64,000 bases of DNA from an uncultured Caulobacterales bacterium (GTDB taxonomy: Bacteria > Pseudomonadota > Alphaproteobacteria > Caulobacterales > Caulobacteraceae), in assembly GCA_903840435.1 (NCBI GenBank), contig CAIMFV010000002.1, positions 41,841 through 105,840 on the forward strand. The letters are read 5' to 3'. Shown here in pieces: positions 9,789-19,164 of the stretch; the first letter of the stretch is position 1, and every line of letters starts with the position of its first letter. The notes beneath the pieces are model-generated. The model saw only the letters and a program-made list of their open reading frames with translations. It did no database searches and was not told the DNA's origin. The position numbers and the translations under genes are program-made.

Positions 9789-11132
9789 CTACTTCTTTTG
9801 CATGACGTTGACCACGGCCAAGGTCATGGCTTCGACGCCGGTACGAATAGAGGGTTCTGGGACCGGCGCGAAAAACGGTGAATGATTGACCGGCAGGGGT
9901 TTTCCGCTGCGGATCGAGTCTGCATAGGCCTGCGGATCCACACCGCCTAGACTGAGGAAATCGGACGGTACACCGGCCAAAATGAACTCGGAATAATCCT
10001 CGCTCGCCGGGATCGGCGCAGGCATCAAGCTCGCCTTGTCCCCAAAGGCTTTCTTCAACACGATCGCCGTGCGCTCGGTAAGCGCTGGGTCATTGACCAA
10101 GGCCTTGCCGCCCTCGATGATCGACACGTCAGGCGCGGGCGCACCGGACATGGCCGCCTCCGCCGCCGCCGTCCTTTGGATACCTGCAATCAGTTTTTGC
10201 CGAACGGTGGGATCATAAGACCGGATCGTCCCGGCGAGCTGGGCTTGGTCGGGGATGACATTTCCCGCCACGCCCGCCTGTACCGAACCGACTGTGATGA
10301 CACCAAAGGCGGCGGGGTCCTTCTCGCGGCTGACCACGGTCTGGACATCGACAATAAAGCGCGACATCTCGACAATGGGATCAATGGTGGCGGCGGGCAT
10401 AGAGCCGTGTCCGCCGCGCCCGTGAAACACCACGTGCAACTCATCTGAGGTCGACGAATAGACACCTGGCCGATACTCCACCTCGCCATAGGGCGTCGCA
10501 CCCACATGCAGCGCAAAGCCCATATCCGGCTTGCCAAAGCGGGCAAACAGGCCATCCGCCAGCATGGCCTTGGCGCCTCCGACCGTCTCTTCAGCCGGTT
10601 GGCCGATGAACATGACGGTGCCGCTCCACTTGGACCTTAGGTCCATCAAGGCCTTGCCAACCCCGACCCAGACGGCCATGTGCAGATCATGGCCGCAGGC
10701 ATGATCAACAAAGGTTTCGCGACCATTCAAAATCTGCTTGGCCGTACTGGCATAGGGAAGGCCGGTCTTTTCCTCAACAGGCAGGGCGTCGAGCTCGGTA
10801 CGGATCATCACCGTGGGTCCAGGCCCGTTATGATAGATGGCGACAATGCCGGTCTTGCCGACCCCTTCGGTCACCTCATAGCCAAGCGCGCGCATTTCGC
10901 GAGCGAGCTTCGCCGCCGTCTGGGTTTCCTGGAATCCTAATTCAGGATGGGCGTGAATATCTTTATAGAGGGCGTCGAGATGGGGATAAAACCCGTCCAA
11001 GCCCTTGTCCACTGAAGCCTTCACCGCCACCACGTCGAGGGTGCCCGCAGCATGGGCCGCTGGCAGCCCGGCGACGAGGCCCGCGCTTATCGCTAAGGCC
11101 TTGAGGCAATTTCGTTGCAGAGTTGGACGCAT
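9789..11132 (-). CDS. Exported M20-family amidohydrolase
   Basis: A 447-residue metallo-amidohydrolase of the hippurate hydrolase/N-acyl-amino-acid hydrolase group. The start is ATG 11132, because AGGAG (11140-11144) lies 7 bases upstream; ATG 11147 is in frame but has no ribosome site. A signal peptide of about 28 residues ends LPAAHAAG. Metal ligands are visible in DHACGHDLH (Cys146, His148) and QPAEETVGGA (Glu181, Glu182), with GRGGHGSMP marking the dimerisation-domain lid. It hydrolyses the amide of an N-acyl amino acid or a similar compound in the periplasm. The GH1 gene ends 21 bases upstream on the same strand, so the two are probably cotranscribed; the pairing could release sugar and amino acid from plant conjugates (inference). 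Confidence 0.86.
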   Translation of the reverse strand: MRPTLQRNCLKALAISAGLVAGLPAAHAAGTLDVVAVKASVDKGLDGFYPHLDALYKDIHAHPELGFQETQTAAKLAREMRALGYEVTEGVGKTGIVAIYHNGPGPTVMIRTELDALPVEEKTGLPYASTAKQILNGRETFVDHACGHDLHMAVWVGVGKALMDLRSKWSGTVMFIGQPAEETVGGAKAMLADGLFARFGKPDMGFALHVGATPYGEVEYRPGVYSSTSDELHVVFHGRGGHGSMPAATIDPIVEMSRFIVDVQTVVSREKDPAAFGVITVGSVQAGVAGNVIPDQAQLAGTIRSYDPTVRQKLIAGIQRTAAAEAAMSGAPAPDVSIIEGGKALVNDPALTERTAIVLKKAFGDKASLMPAPIPASEDYSEFILAGVPSDFLSLGGVDPQAYADSIRSGKPLPVNHSPFFAPVPEPSIRTGVEAMTLAVVNVMQKK

Positions 11133-11153
11133 AGTGAGGCTCCTCATGTGCGG

Positions 11154-12470
11154 TCAACCGAGGGCAGCGCCGTTGGATCGTGCCACCTTGGCAAGAAAAA
11201 GTGCGCTCGGCTTTAGGGTTCGCTTGAAGGTTTTGCGATCCACCGAGGCCAGGCCGAATTTCGGCTTATAGCCATAGAGCCACTCGAAATTATCCATCAA
11301 GCTCCAATGGATATAGCCCCGGACATCGATGCCGTCATGAATACAGTCGCGCAGGCTTTTCAGCGCTTCAGTCGTGTACCGGATGCGTTCGGCGTCATTC
11401 TCGGTGCCAATGCCATTTTCCGTCACCAGGATCGGGCAACCGGTCTCGCGCGCGGCTTCCCGGACGCATGCGCCCAGCGCTTGCGGCCAGTATTCATAGC
11501 CCATTTGCAACACCTTCTCCGTCATGGGCAGGCGCCCATTTGGTCCGACCCGCGAGCGGGTATAGGTCTGCACGCCGATGAAATCATCACCCTTGGCGGC
11601 GTCATAGAAGGGCTTGCGCGACAGATCATAAATATGGGCGTAAAGCGCTTCGCCCCCTGGCCCGGCAGACAGCTCCGTCAGGGCCAGCGTCACGCCGACC
11701 GGAAGAGAGGCCCGTCCTGCCTTAATGGCTTGGCGGGCTTTTTTGTGGCCGGAAATCATCCCGTCCCGGATTTTCAGCGTATCGCCAAGCCCAAAGGAGG
11801 AAAATTGGTTTGTCCCACAGGCCTTGGCGGCGACAGCGGCAAATAAGCCTTCTCCCGGAACCGGTTTGTCGCCGCGAAAAGCAAACTCCTCCACCGGACC
11901 ATTGGGTTCATTGATGGTGCAAACCCCATCGAGCAAGTCACCCAAATCATGGGTCAGCCGCGCCGCATAGGCGGCAAATCGGTCCGGCGTCGACGGGTCG
12001 GTCCACCCGCCCATGGCGGAGAGCCAGCGCGGTGAGGTGAAATGGTGAAAGGTTGCCAAGGGCCTAAGGCCGCGCTTGCGGCAGGCTTCGACCAAGCGCC
12101 GATAATGGTCGATCTCGGCAATGCTATAGCGGCCGGGCTCTGGCTCAATGCGCGCCCATTCGATGGAAAAACGATAGGTGGTCAGGCCCATCCCCGCCAC
12201 CATGGCCACATCATCAAGATAGCGGTGATAGCTGTCACAGGCGTCGCCTGATGGCTCGGCGAAGGGCGAGCCCTTCAAATGTTCCATCAGCCAAAAATCA
12301 GAATTGACATTATTGCCTTCGATTTGGTGGGCGGCGGTGGCGGCCCCCCATTGGAAGTCTTTCGGAAATCCCTTGGACGTCTTGAGCTTGTGAGGCGCAG
12401 CCTCTGTGGCATCGGCACTGAGCATGCCAACCCCGGCAAGACTTGCGGCAGCAAATTGACGTCTATCCAT
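11154..12470 (-). CDS. Glycoside hydrolase family 1 beta-glucosidase with Tat-type leader
   Basis: A 438-residue GH1 enzyme. The N-terminus MDRRQFAAASLAGVGM is a twin-arginine-like leader, followed by the family start FPKDFQWGAATAAHQIEG. The acid/base is Glu188 in TINEPN and the nucleophile Glu351 in LVTENGIG; HWSLMDNFEWLYGY is the aglycone and glucose-binding end. It cleaves beta-glucosides or related beta-glycosides, probably in the periplasm after folding in the cytoplasm. GGAGGAAG precedes ATG 12470. It lies 102 bases downstream of the FkbH-like gene and 21 bases upstream of the amidohydrolase. The 102-base gap holds a 6-bp hairpin (CAGCGG/CCGCTG) without a T run. Confidence 0.9.
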   Translation of the reverse strand: MDRRQFAAASLAGVGMLSADATEAAPHKLKTSKGFPKDFQWGAATAAHQIEGNNVNSDFWLMEHLKGSPFAEPSGDACDSYHRYLDDVAMVAGMGLTTYRFSIEWARIEPEPGRYSIAEIDHYRRLVEACRKRGLRPLATFHHFTSPRWLSAMGGWTDPSTPDRFAAYAARLTHDLGDLLDGVCTINEPNGPVEEFAFRGDKPVPGEGLFAAVAAKACGTNQFSSFGLGDTLKIRDGMISGHKKARQAIKAGRASLPVGVTLALTELSAGPGGEALYAHIYDLSRKPFYDAAKGDDFIGVQTYTRSRVGPNGRLPMTEKVLQMGYEYWPQALGACVREAARETGCPILVTENGIGTENDAERIRYTTEALKSLRDCIHDGIDVRGYIHWSLMDNFEWLYGYKPKFGLASVDRKTFKRTLKPSALFLAKVARSNGAALG

Positions 12471-12572
12471 GATCTTCCTCCCAATCGGCGGTCTGCGCCG
12501 CCACGTCGCGCCCGCCCAGGGCCAGCGGTCTTGCCGCTGAGTTTGTCAGCTAATCGCTGTGCAGCGCTAGTC

Positions 12573-14699
12573 CTAAGTGTGATTATCGGTCGGTGCATGG
12601 CGCCAAACGCCATCATCGCCGAGCAAAAATCCGTGGTCCTGATAGAGGCGACGGACGGGAATATTGCGCGCCGTCTCGACAATGCGTCCGGCCAAATTCC
12701 CGGCGAAATGGGCCAACAGTTCTCCAAGAAACTGGGCCTCGACCCCCATGCCCAGAACCCGACAACTGAGGGCAAGGGCCAAGATTTCGCCTGCTGACAC
12801 CACAGCGGCGCCTACCAACCCCTGGGCGCCGAACCGATCCCAAACCTCGACCGCGAAGACACCGCCCTGGTCTTGCGCCGCAATGCTGCGAAGCTCGCCC
12901 GACGAAACGGTCCGGCCCGTGGTGTTGAATTGGGTGGTGCGCTCGAAAAGCTCACGGATGCGGGTGAAATCCTGCTCTGGCGTCAGCCGGGTCACCTGCA
13001 CGCGAATATTCAGCGAGGCGCGATAGTCGGCTTCCGAGACGTTTTGGGTCCGGGCGGCTTGCCGCTCTAATTGCGCCTTGGTCAGTTCGGTGCGTTGCCC
13101 CGCCTCGCCCGTGACGCGCGGCGTTTGCAGGCGGGGATCGGTCAAAAGGCTACGTCGAAGCCCAAACAGGTCCTCCCCCCAAACCTCAACCTCCGGCAGG
13201 CGGGTACGCACCCGATCACGTTCGACCGGGTGGTCGTCAATGAAGAGGAAGGTATCGAGCGCAAAGCCGAGCTCCGTGGCGATCTCGTTTATATTGTCGA
13301 CCTTGTCACGCCAATTGACCCGCCAAGTAACAAAGTCATCCGGGCTTAAAAGCCGCTCCCGCGGATAGTGATCAGGATAGGTCCATAGCTCCCGCACCGT
13401 CGCCTCGTCGTTTTTGCTGACGCAGGCCAGGACCAGGCCGCGTCGCTTGAGACACTTCAAGGCCTCGTGCAGGCCAAAATAGAGGCCGATATAGGAAAAG
13501 GCGCCGCTGAGATCGGGGCTCCAGTTAAACGGGCTGCCGGTCTCGGCCAAGACCCCCGGCCAGAGTGTGCCGTCGAGATCAACAATCACCGCTTTTTTGC
13601 GACCGATCCCGAGCACAGAAAGCAACGCGTCGGCATGGGCCTTGGCGGCAACCCGTTCGCGCCGATAGGGGTCGGCCTGAACCCAATCGATCAAGGGCGC
13701 CGGATCGGGAAACAGGTTGTGGACGGCGGCCTTTTCGCTTTCGGGGCGCTGTAACATCCAGCCTGGAGAGCCAAAATGGGTAAAGCCGACCTGAGCGTCA
13801 TCGAGCAATCGTTCCGTGCCTGCGGCGGCAAAGGCTGCCTCGAGATCAACCAGGACCACATCGTCGAAGGTCTCGACCATCTGCGACAGGGTGAGGTTGG
13901 CCATACGGAAGCGATTGCGATGGCCGCTAACGCCGCGTTCCGCCAAACCCAAAGGCTGAACAGTCGGCAGGGGCAAATTGTCGATGAGAACGGGTGCCTT
14001 CGAATATTGATGCAGGCCCGCGATCAGCCTTTGCGCCTCTTGGATATAGGCGGCGTAGTCGGGATTTTCCGGGTCGGTCTGGGCGCTGGCCAGACCAATT
14101 TGATGCCGCGCCCGAAGCGCGCCGACAAAAATCACCTCGTGCGGGTGGTCGCCGGCAAACCGTACATCGTCGGGAAAGGTGGCGGCAATGCGCAGGTCAA
14201 CGCCTTGATCGCGGGCGGCCTGACGCAGAAAATCGGCCTCCATCTGCAAATCGCAATCGCCAAAGAGGATGGCCTCAACCCGTCTTAAGTCCGCGTCCCC
14301 CCGCTCAAGACCCAAGGCACTGCTAACCGCCCAGTAGGACTCGCCCCCCTGTTGGCGCTGGCGCTGGTAACGCTCCAACAGCGCTGCGGGATCACGTCCG
14401 AAGGTGGGGCTAAAGGTTGCGGCTTGGGCGGCGCGCTCGGCCTCAGGGTCAAGCTCGGTGAGGAACCCGCGCTCTTGCAGATCGCGAAGGGCGCCGGTCA
14501 ATTGATCGGGCGTATAGGGAAATCGCGCCACGAGAGCCGGAAGGTCGTCGGGAAGGCAAAGGCCGTCCGCCAAGGCGAGCACCAGGGACGCTGCCTCCTC
14601 CGTCACCACAAGCTTGGCGCCGCTGAGACCATGCACCAACAGCACCCGGCCCTCCCCGACAGACAGGTGGTGCAAAAAGGCCGATGGGCGAAAGCGCAT
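12573..14699 (-). CDS. FkbH-type HAD-IIIC protein with N-terminal PqqD-like domain
   Basis: A 708-residue multidomain protein. Residues 1-85 look like a PqqD-type winged helix (RVLLVHGLSG, then VVTEEAASLVLALADG and LRDLQERGFLTEL), the fold that serves as RiPP recognition element. Residues about 142-340 resemble the SGNH-like part of FkbH proteins (FGDCDLQMEADFL). Residues 368-500 are the HAD domain: VDLDGTLW with Asp374 and Asp376, CVSKN with Ser428, WRDK with Lys466, and FIDDHPVER with Asp488 and Asp489. From about 560 comes the GNAT-like end with LFERTTQFNTTGR. Known FkbH enzymes load glyceryl from bisphosphoglycerate onto carrier proteins; no carrier or synthase lies here. The start is ATG 14699, or GTG one codon earlier; no clear Shine-Dalgarno. 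Thirty bases separate it from the oxygenase gene upstream. Confidence 0.8.
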   Translation of the reverse strand: MRFRPSAFLHHLSVGEGRVLLVHGLSGAKLVVTEEAASLVLALADGLCLPDDLPALVARFPYTPDQLTGALRDLQERGFLTELDPEAERAAQAATFSPTFGRDPAALLERYQRQRQQGGESYWAVSSALGLERGDADLRRVEAILFGDCDLQMEADFLRQAARDQGVDLRIAATFPDDVRFAGDHPHEVIFVGALRARHQIGLASAQTDPENPDYAAYIQEAQRLIAGLHQYSKAPVLIDNLPLPTVQPLGLAERGVSGHRNRFRMANLTLSQMVETFDDVVLVDLEAAFAAAGTERLLDDAQVGFTHFGSPGWMLQRPESEKAAVHNLFPDPAPLIDWVQADPYRRERVAAKAHADALLSVLGIGRKKAVIVDLDGTLWPGVLAETGSPFNWSPDLSGAFSYIGLYFGLHEALKCLKRRGLVLACVSKNDEATVRELWTYPDHYPRERLLSPDDFVTWRVNWRDKVDNINEIATELGFALDTFLFIDDHPVERDRVRTRLPEVEVWGEDLFGLRRSLLTDPRLQTPRVTGEAGQRTELTKAQLERQAARTQNVSEADYRASLNIRVQVTRLTPEQDFTRIRELFERTTQFNTTGRTVSSGELRSIAAQDQGGVFAVEVWDRFGAQGLVGAAVVSAGEILALALSCRVLGMGVEAQFLGELLAHFAGNLAGRIVETARNIPVRRLYQDHGFLLGDDGVWRHAPTDNHT

Positions 14700-14729
14700 C
14701 ACGGCGATCCGATCATTGCAAGACCCGAT

Positions 14730-15818
14730 CTATGCCAAGGGCCCGACATGGGTAAGGTTAGTCAGGCGCACGACTTCGCCCACCTCGTCGAACAGGAAGG
14801 GCACGAGCACAAATCGTTCCCCGCGAGTCACTGGCATGACTTCGTGCAGCAGGTTGCAACTGAACACCACCGCGCCGCCCACGGGTGGCACATATTCCCT
14901 CAGCCCAAATTCCGGAAACCGCACCGCGCCGCCCTCAAAGGGCTCGGGGCTGAGATTGATCGAAACGGCGAACTTGCGGTGCTCGGCGCCGGGTAAGACA
15001 TCATCGCGATGGGCCAGAAAGAAGCCGTTGTCATCTGAGCTGTAACGGCAGATCAGATAGCGCTCGATGCGGGTTGGCTGCCAATTGAACGCCCGCCTAA
15101 TCAGGGGAAAGAGACGCTTTTCAATCCGATCCTTGACCCCCTCGACCAGGGCTTCGTCGACAATGGTCACGTCCTGGCGCCGCTTCAATGTCGAATTAAT
15201 CACCGTCAAGGTCCGCCCGCCGACACTGGCCGCAAACCCGGATTCAGAAATTTCACCGTGATTGAAGTAGTCGACGAGCTGGGTACAAAATTCGGGCTCG
15301 AAAATATTGGGAAGGACCAGCACGGGGGCGAAGGGATCAGCCTGGCGCCCCTCCTCGGCCCGCAATTCGGCCTCCAAACGCTTCAAAACCTTGGGCGTTT
15401 CTATAATGTCTTCCGCCATCAGAATGCGAAAGCTTCGATCAATCAAAAAGATGGCAGGCTGAAGATTGACCTCGTCGATCAATCCATAGAGGGCGAAGGC
15501 CTTGCGCTCCAAGTCCCAAAGATAGCGGATGCCGACCGGCTCATTGTGCAGGTTGCGGGCATTGCGATCGTCGGGATCGACGGTGACGCCGAAAAACACC
15601 GCATTGGCGTCGTCGAATAGATGCGCCTTGGCGATCACCGCATCATGGGCTTTTTGACACATCTCGACCCGCAGTGTGCCAAACATCATCAGCACCATGA
15701 ACCGCCCGGCGGCGACGTCGAGGGTATAGTTGGGCACGCCGTCGGTGAGGCTGGTAAAACTGCGCGCAGGCTCGCCAAAATCGGGCGGCGTCAGACGTGC
15801 GACAGCCAAGTCAGCCAT
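14730..15818 (-). CDS. Peroxiredoxin-like domain fused to 2OG-Fe(II) oxygenase
   Basis: A 362-residue protein. Residues 10-150 have a thioredoxin/peroxiredoxin-like fold (PPDFGEPARSFTS, FMVLMMFG, FFGVTVDPDD, PAIFLIDRSFRIL) with one cysteine, Cys54 in RVEMCQKA, near the peroxidatic position. Residues 165-345 form a prolyl-4-hydroxylase-like double-stranded helix: iron ligands His270 and Asp272 (HRDD) and His325 (LLHEV), with Arg335 likely binding 2-oxoglutarate. The start is ATG 15818, with AGGAGG just upstream; it overlaps the end of the ATP-grasp gene by 8 bases. Longer in-frame starts exist only inside that gene. It is probably a hydroxylase or other oxidase acting on the same pathway as its neighbours; substrate unknown. 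Confidence 0.82.
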   Translation of the reverse strand: MADLAVARLTPPDFGEPARSFTSLTDGVPNYTLDVAAGRFMVLMMFGTLRVEMCQKAHDAVIAKAHLFDDANAVFFGVTVDPDDRNARNLHNEPVGIRYLWDLERKAFALYGLIDEVNLQPAIFLIDRSFRILMAEDIIETPKVLKRLEAELRAEEGRQADPFAPVLVLPNIFEPEFCTQLVDYFNHGEISESGFAASVGGRTLTVINSTLKRRQDVTIVDEALVEGVKDRIEKRLFPLIRRAFNWQPTRIERYLICRYSSDDNGFFLAHRDDVLPGAEHRKFAVSINLSPEPFEGGAVRFPEFGLREYVPPVGGAVVFSCNLLHEVMPVTRGERFVLVPFLFDEVGEVVRLTNLTHVGPLA

Positions 15819-17856
15819 GAGCCCTGCCTCCTTGCAAATCCTGTCTATGGGCTGATTCCGCCTCCGGTGAAGCGCGCCTGCGGGGACGGGCCTTGGCGCG
15901 CGCCATGGCCTGGAAGGCGGAGCAAATCGCCGCGACGGTGGGGTTCTTATGGGCGAAGGGACCATCCTCGTCCTCGGCATGGACAAGCATGGTGGCGTTG
16001 GCCTCGAAGATCAGTGCATCGCCGTTGGGAAGCAGCGCAAAGTCAACGCCGGCAAAATCCAGATCCAATCGGCGCCCAACCTCTGAGAGCGCGCCATAGG
16101 CCGCGTCGCCTAAGACCGCCTGCGGGTCAGCAAGAAAGCGGCGTTCCTCGTCAAGCCGCCCGTCATCCGCCTGCATCCGCGCGGTTTCATAATGGATCAG
16201 CCAGCTGGTCGAGATGGCAAGGTGATAGGCGAAGGGGCGGCGGTCGACAAAAATCATCCGATATTTACGGCACCAGCCGTCGGCAGATCGAAAATCATAA
16301 AACTGGGTGAGGTAGAGGTCCTGGCCCGGCTGGCTGACAAAAGCGGCAAGTTCGGCTTCTGTCTGCACCAGCTTCAAACCCTGTCCGCCATGCCCTCCCA
16401 CCGGTCGGATCAGCAAGGGTGGCGCGAGGCCGAACTGTTTGGCAAGGGCTGCGACCCCAAGCTTGGCAACGGCGCCTGCCGTCAACCGCACCGCTTTTGG
16501 CGTGACCAGATGATTGATACCCGCAAAGAGAATGGAGGCGTCGGAACGATGGGTCTTCATCACCCGATCTGGCGCATTAAGGATCGGTCCCGGATAGGCC
16601 GCAAGAAAGGCCTGGGTCGGGCCTAGGGCACGCCCGGCCATATCGGCATCGCCGACAGCATTAAACACCACATCAAAAGGCGGCAGCCGGTCGGCGTCGC
16701 CGGGCTCGGCATATTCGATAAACCAGTTGATTTTTGAATAGCGGGCTCTGGGCAAAAGGTCGCGGTGCGGAACGCTGCCGGGGCCGCCTGTGAGCAGGAG
16801 CAGCACCGTCAGTTCCGGCGCACGCGCTGGCTCAACCACCACGCGCGTCCGACGATATAGCTCTTCGCGCAAGGCCCGCGCCGCCTCGCCATCGCCCTTG
16901 CCCTCGATCACAGCCGCCAGATTTTGGGTCGCCGTCATCTGGTCCGGATCAAGCGCTAGAGCGGCGCGGGCGGCGGCTTCGGCGGCATCGGCGTCTTCCA
17001 TTAACACATAGACTGAGCTCAACAGCGTATGGGCCTCGGCGAGGCTAGGGTCGATGGCAATGGCGCGGCGCAGACAGTCAACTGCACGCTCACGATCTTT
17101 GAGCTCGGAATAGGCTTTCGCCAGGGCCATCAGCGCTGTGGTCGAGCCGTCAGAGTGTGTGAGCACACGTTCCAGGGTCCCCGCCCCTTCCGCGAACCGA
17201 CCCGAGCGAACCTCAGCCAGCCCGCGCGGCAACAGGAGCGCCACATCCTCGTCCTCAAGGCAGACGTCGAGCGCCGCCAAGGGATCGCCAACTGCCAAAA
17301 GTGCAAACGCCAAGCCCGCACGACCCGGAACCGAATCCGGCTCGAAGACCAGGGCTTGCCGATAGGCGGCGACGGCCTCGGCCTCCCGACCGCGTCCTTG
17401 CATGCGCGCAGCACCCAACAGCCGCCACGCCTCGGCCAATTCTGGCGCAACCGTCGTCGCGTGCAGGGCGACAGGCTCGGCGCTTGCGCCGTCACCTTGG
17501 CCAATCAACAGCCTTGCAAACTCGCACAAGGCCTCAGGATCGTCCGGATGGGCGCTGAGCGCCGCCTCGAGGTGCAACCGCGCCTCCACGCTCGCGCCTT
17601 TTAGGAGGAGCAGTCGCGCCAAACTCACCCGCGCCGCTGGATTGCGCGGCCGCAGCGCCACCAGCGCCCGCAGCCGCGACCCAGCCTCGGCATGGCGCTC
17701 TGTTTCCATCAAGATCAGGCTTAACAGATAAAGCGGCGTCGGCGCGGTGGGGTGGGTCTCCAGAATGGCGCGATAGGCCTCTTCTGCTGCATCGGTCTGG
17801 CCGGACTGGTGCAGGTCGAGCGCCGCCGCGATCAGGTCTTCGGGTTCTTCGTCCAC
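15811..17856 (-). CDS. TPR protein fused to ATP-grasp-like ligase domain
   Basis: A 681-residue protein starting at GTG 17856, with AGGA about 8 bases upstream; the nearby ATG is out of frame. Residues 1-335 are tandem tetratricopeptide helices (for example DPSLAEAHTLLSSVYVLMED, ALDPDQMTATQNLAAV). Residues about 345-655 look like a RimK/glutathione-synthetase-type ATP-grasp: DVVFNAVGDADM, the glycine-rich loop LIRPVGGHGGQGL (481-494), CRKYRMIFVDRRPFAYHLA, and the metal site with Asp605 (GVDFALLPNGD), Glu618 and Asn620 (FEANATM). Such enzymes join a carboxylate to an amine through an acyl phosphate. The TPR part probably binds a protein or peptide partner. The last residues are basic and disordered. 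First gene of the three-gene set; a gap of 84 bases separates it from anmK upstream. Confidence 0.8.
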   Translation of the reverse strand: MDEEPEDLIAAALDLHQSGQTDAAEEAYRAILETHPTAPTPLYLLSLILMETERHAEAGSRLRALVALRPRNPAARVSLARLLLLKGASVEARLHLEAALSAHPDDPEALCEFARLLIGQGDGASAEPVALHATTVAPELAEAWRLLGAARMQGRGREAEAVAAYRQALVFEPDSVPGRAGLAFALLAVGDPLAALDVCLEDEDVALLLPRGLAEVRSGRFAEGAGTLERVLTHSDGSTTALMALAKAYSELKDRERAVDCLRRAIAIDPSLAEAHTLLSSVYVLMEDADAAEAAARAALALDPDQMTATQNLAAVIEGKGDGEAARALREELYRRTRVVVEPARAPELTVLLLLTGGPGSVPHRDLLPRARYSKINWFIEYAEPGDADRLPPFDVVFNAVGDADMAGRALGPTQAFLAAYPGPILNAPDRVMKTHRSDASILFAGINHLVTPKAVRLTAGAVAKLGVAALAKQFGLAPPLLIRPVGGHGGQGLKLVQTEAELAAFVSQPGQDLYLTQFYDFRSADGWCRKYRMIFVDRRPFAYHLAISTSWLIHYETARMQADDGRLDEERRFLADPQAVLGDAAYGALSEVGRRLDLDFAGVDFALLPNGDALIFEANATMLVHAEDEDGPFAHKNPTVAAICSAFQAMARAKARPRRRASPEAESAHRQDLQGGRAHG

Positions 17857-17940
17857 GACCCATTCCTATTTCAGCCCTTCATAGTGCAAGGATTCGCTGA
17901 AATGCCGAACTGTCAGCCGAAAGCGCGAGATGGACGACGT

Positions 17941-19065
17941 CTAGCGCGAAGGGTCTGCGCCACCGCCTGGATAGACGACCCTGCCGCCGGTCATGGCGGC
18001 GGGCGCGCCGGTCGTGCCGGGAAACGAGATGGGCAAACCCTTCAAGGTGCGGGCGGCGAGATAGGCAAAGGCTTCGGCCTCTAAAGCATCGCCGCGCCAG
18101 CCAGCCCGCTCGGCGGTGAGAATGGGCCTGCGGGTTTCAAGCCCCAGCGCGGAGAGCAGAGCCCCGTTCTTGCGCCCTCCCCCGCTGACCACAATGGCCG
18201 AGCAGCCTACGCCGGTCAGCGCCATGGCCACGGTTTTGGCGGTAAAGCGGGTTAGGGTCGCGGCCCCATCTTCTGGCGACAGACCCTGGACGGGCAAGAG
18301 ATCAAAATCATAGCGATCGAGCGACTTTGGGCCTTGCAGGCGGAAATGGGGATGGTCGAGTAAGGCTGCCAAGGCGGTTGCATTGACGCGTCCGCGCCGC
18401 GCCAAGGCGCCATCCACATCAAACCGACCAAGGCCGCACGCCTCAACCCAGCTGTCGATCAAGCCATTGCCAGGGCCTGTATCGAAAGCCCTGACCCGGC
18501 CCTCGCCGTCTTCAAGTGTGATGTTGGCGACGCCGCCAATGTTCAAGACTGCCAAGGGTCGCGCCATGCCCGAGGCGCGCGCCCGCGCGAGGTGATAGAT
18601 GGGCGCTAGCGGCGCGCCATGACCGCCCGCCGCCACGTCGGCGCTGCGAAAATCAAACGCCACGGGACGCCCGCTTACCTCAGCGATCCTTTGGGCGTCG
18701 CCAAGCTGCACCGTCCGCCCTTGGCGCTGTGGCGTTGGCGGCTCGTGGACGACGGTTTGGCCGTGAAAGCCGATCAGGTCGATGTCTTGCCAGCCGAGCC
18801 CGTGGCGGGCCAAAAAATCCTGCGCCGCAGCAAGGTGGGCGTCTGCGACGGCGGCGCTTGCGATGGCAAAGCTGTTTGGCTCTGGCGCCCCACGCGGCCA
18901 GTTTCGACCGGCTGCAATCGCGTCGCGGACAAGGTCGCGGACAGCGTCCGGCAATGCCATTTCGCCCGCCGGTCCAAAGCCAGTCAGGTGTTCGCCATCT
19001 GTGTCGAGCAACGCCATGTCGATGGCGTCGAGCGAGGTTCCGCTCATGAATCCAAGCACACGCAT
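17941..19065 (-). CDS. anmK: Anhydro-N-acetylmuramic acid kinase
   Basis: A 374-residue AnmK. It phosphorylates and hydrolyses 1,6-anhydro-MurNAc recovered from cell-wall turnover to MurNAc-6-phosphate. The ASKHA-type ATPase motifs are clear: [17 protein letters not shown] at the start, [37 protein letters not shown], and [13 protein letters not shown] near the end. The length matches the family (about 370). It is divergent from tyrS across 99 bases, the arrangement I recall from other alphaproteobacteria. A GAGG lies upstream of ATG 19065. Confidence 0.94.
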   Translation of the reverse strand: MRVLGFMSGTSLDAIDMALLDTDGEHLTGFGPAGEMALPDAVRDLVRDAIAAGRNWPRGAPEPNSFAIASAAVADAHLAAAQDFLARHGLGWQDIDLIGFHGQTVVHEPPTPQRQGRTVQLGDAQRIAEVSGRPVAFDFRSADVAAGGHGAPLAPIYHLARARASGMARPLAVLNIGGVANITLEDGEGRVRAFDTGPGNGLIDSWVEACGLGRFDVDGALARRGRVNATALAALLDHPHFRLQGPKSLDRYDFDLLPVQGLSPEDGAATLTRFTAKTVAMALTGVGCSAIVVSGGGRKNGALLSALGLETRRPILTAERAGWRGDALEAEAFAYLAARTLKGLPISFPGTTGAPAAMTGGRVVYPGGGADPSR

Positions 19066-19164
19066 CAGCCTCTATCGCCCAGATCGCCGCGTCGGCCAAG
19101 TTTCCGTTTCTTGTCCGCCCGTGGTACAGCGCGGTCCCGCAATGTCCGACCTATAAGAACAGCC

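Noticed and set aside
18619..19164. 182-codon upstream extension of the tyrS frame
   Set aside because: It lies antisense over the anmK 5' end; TyrRS homologues begin at the [10 protein letters not shown] start at 19165.
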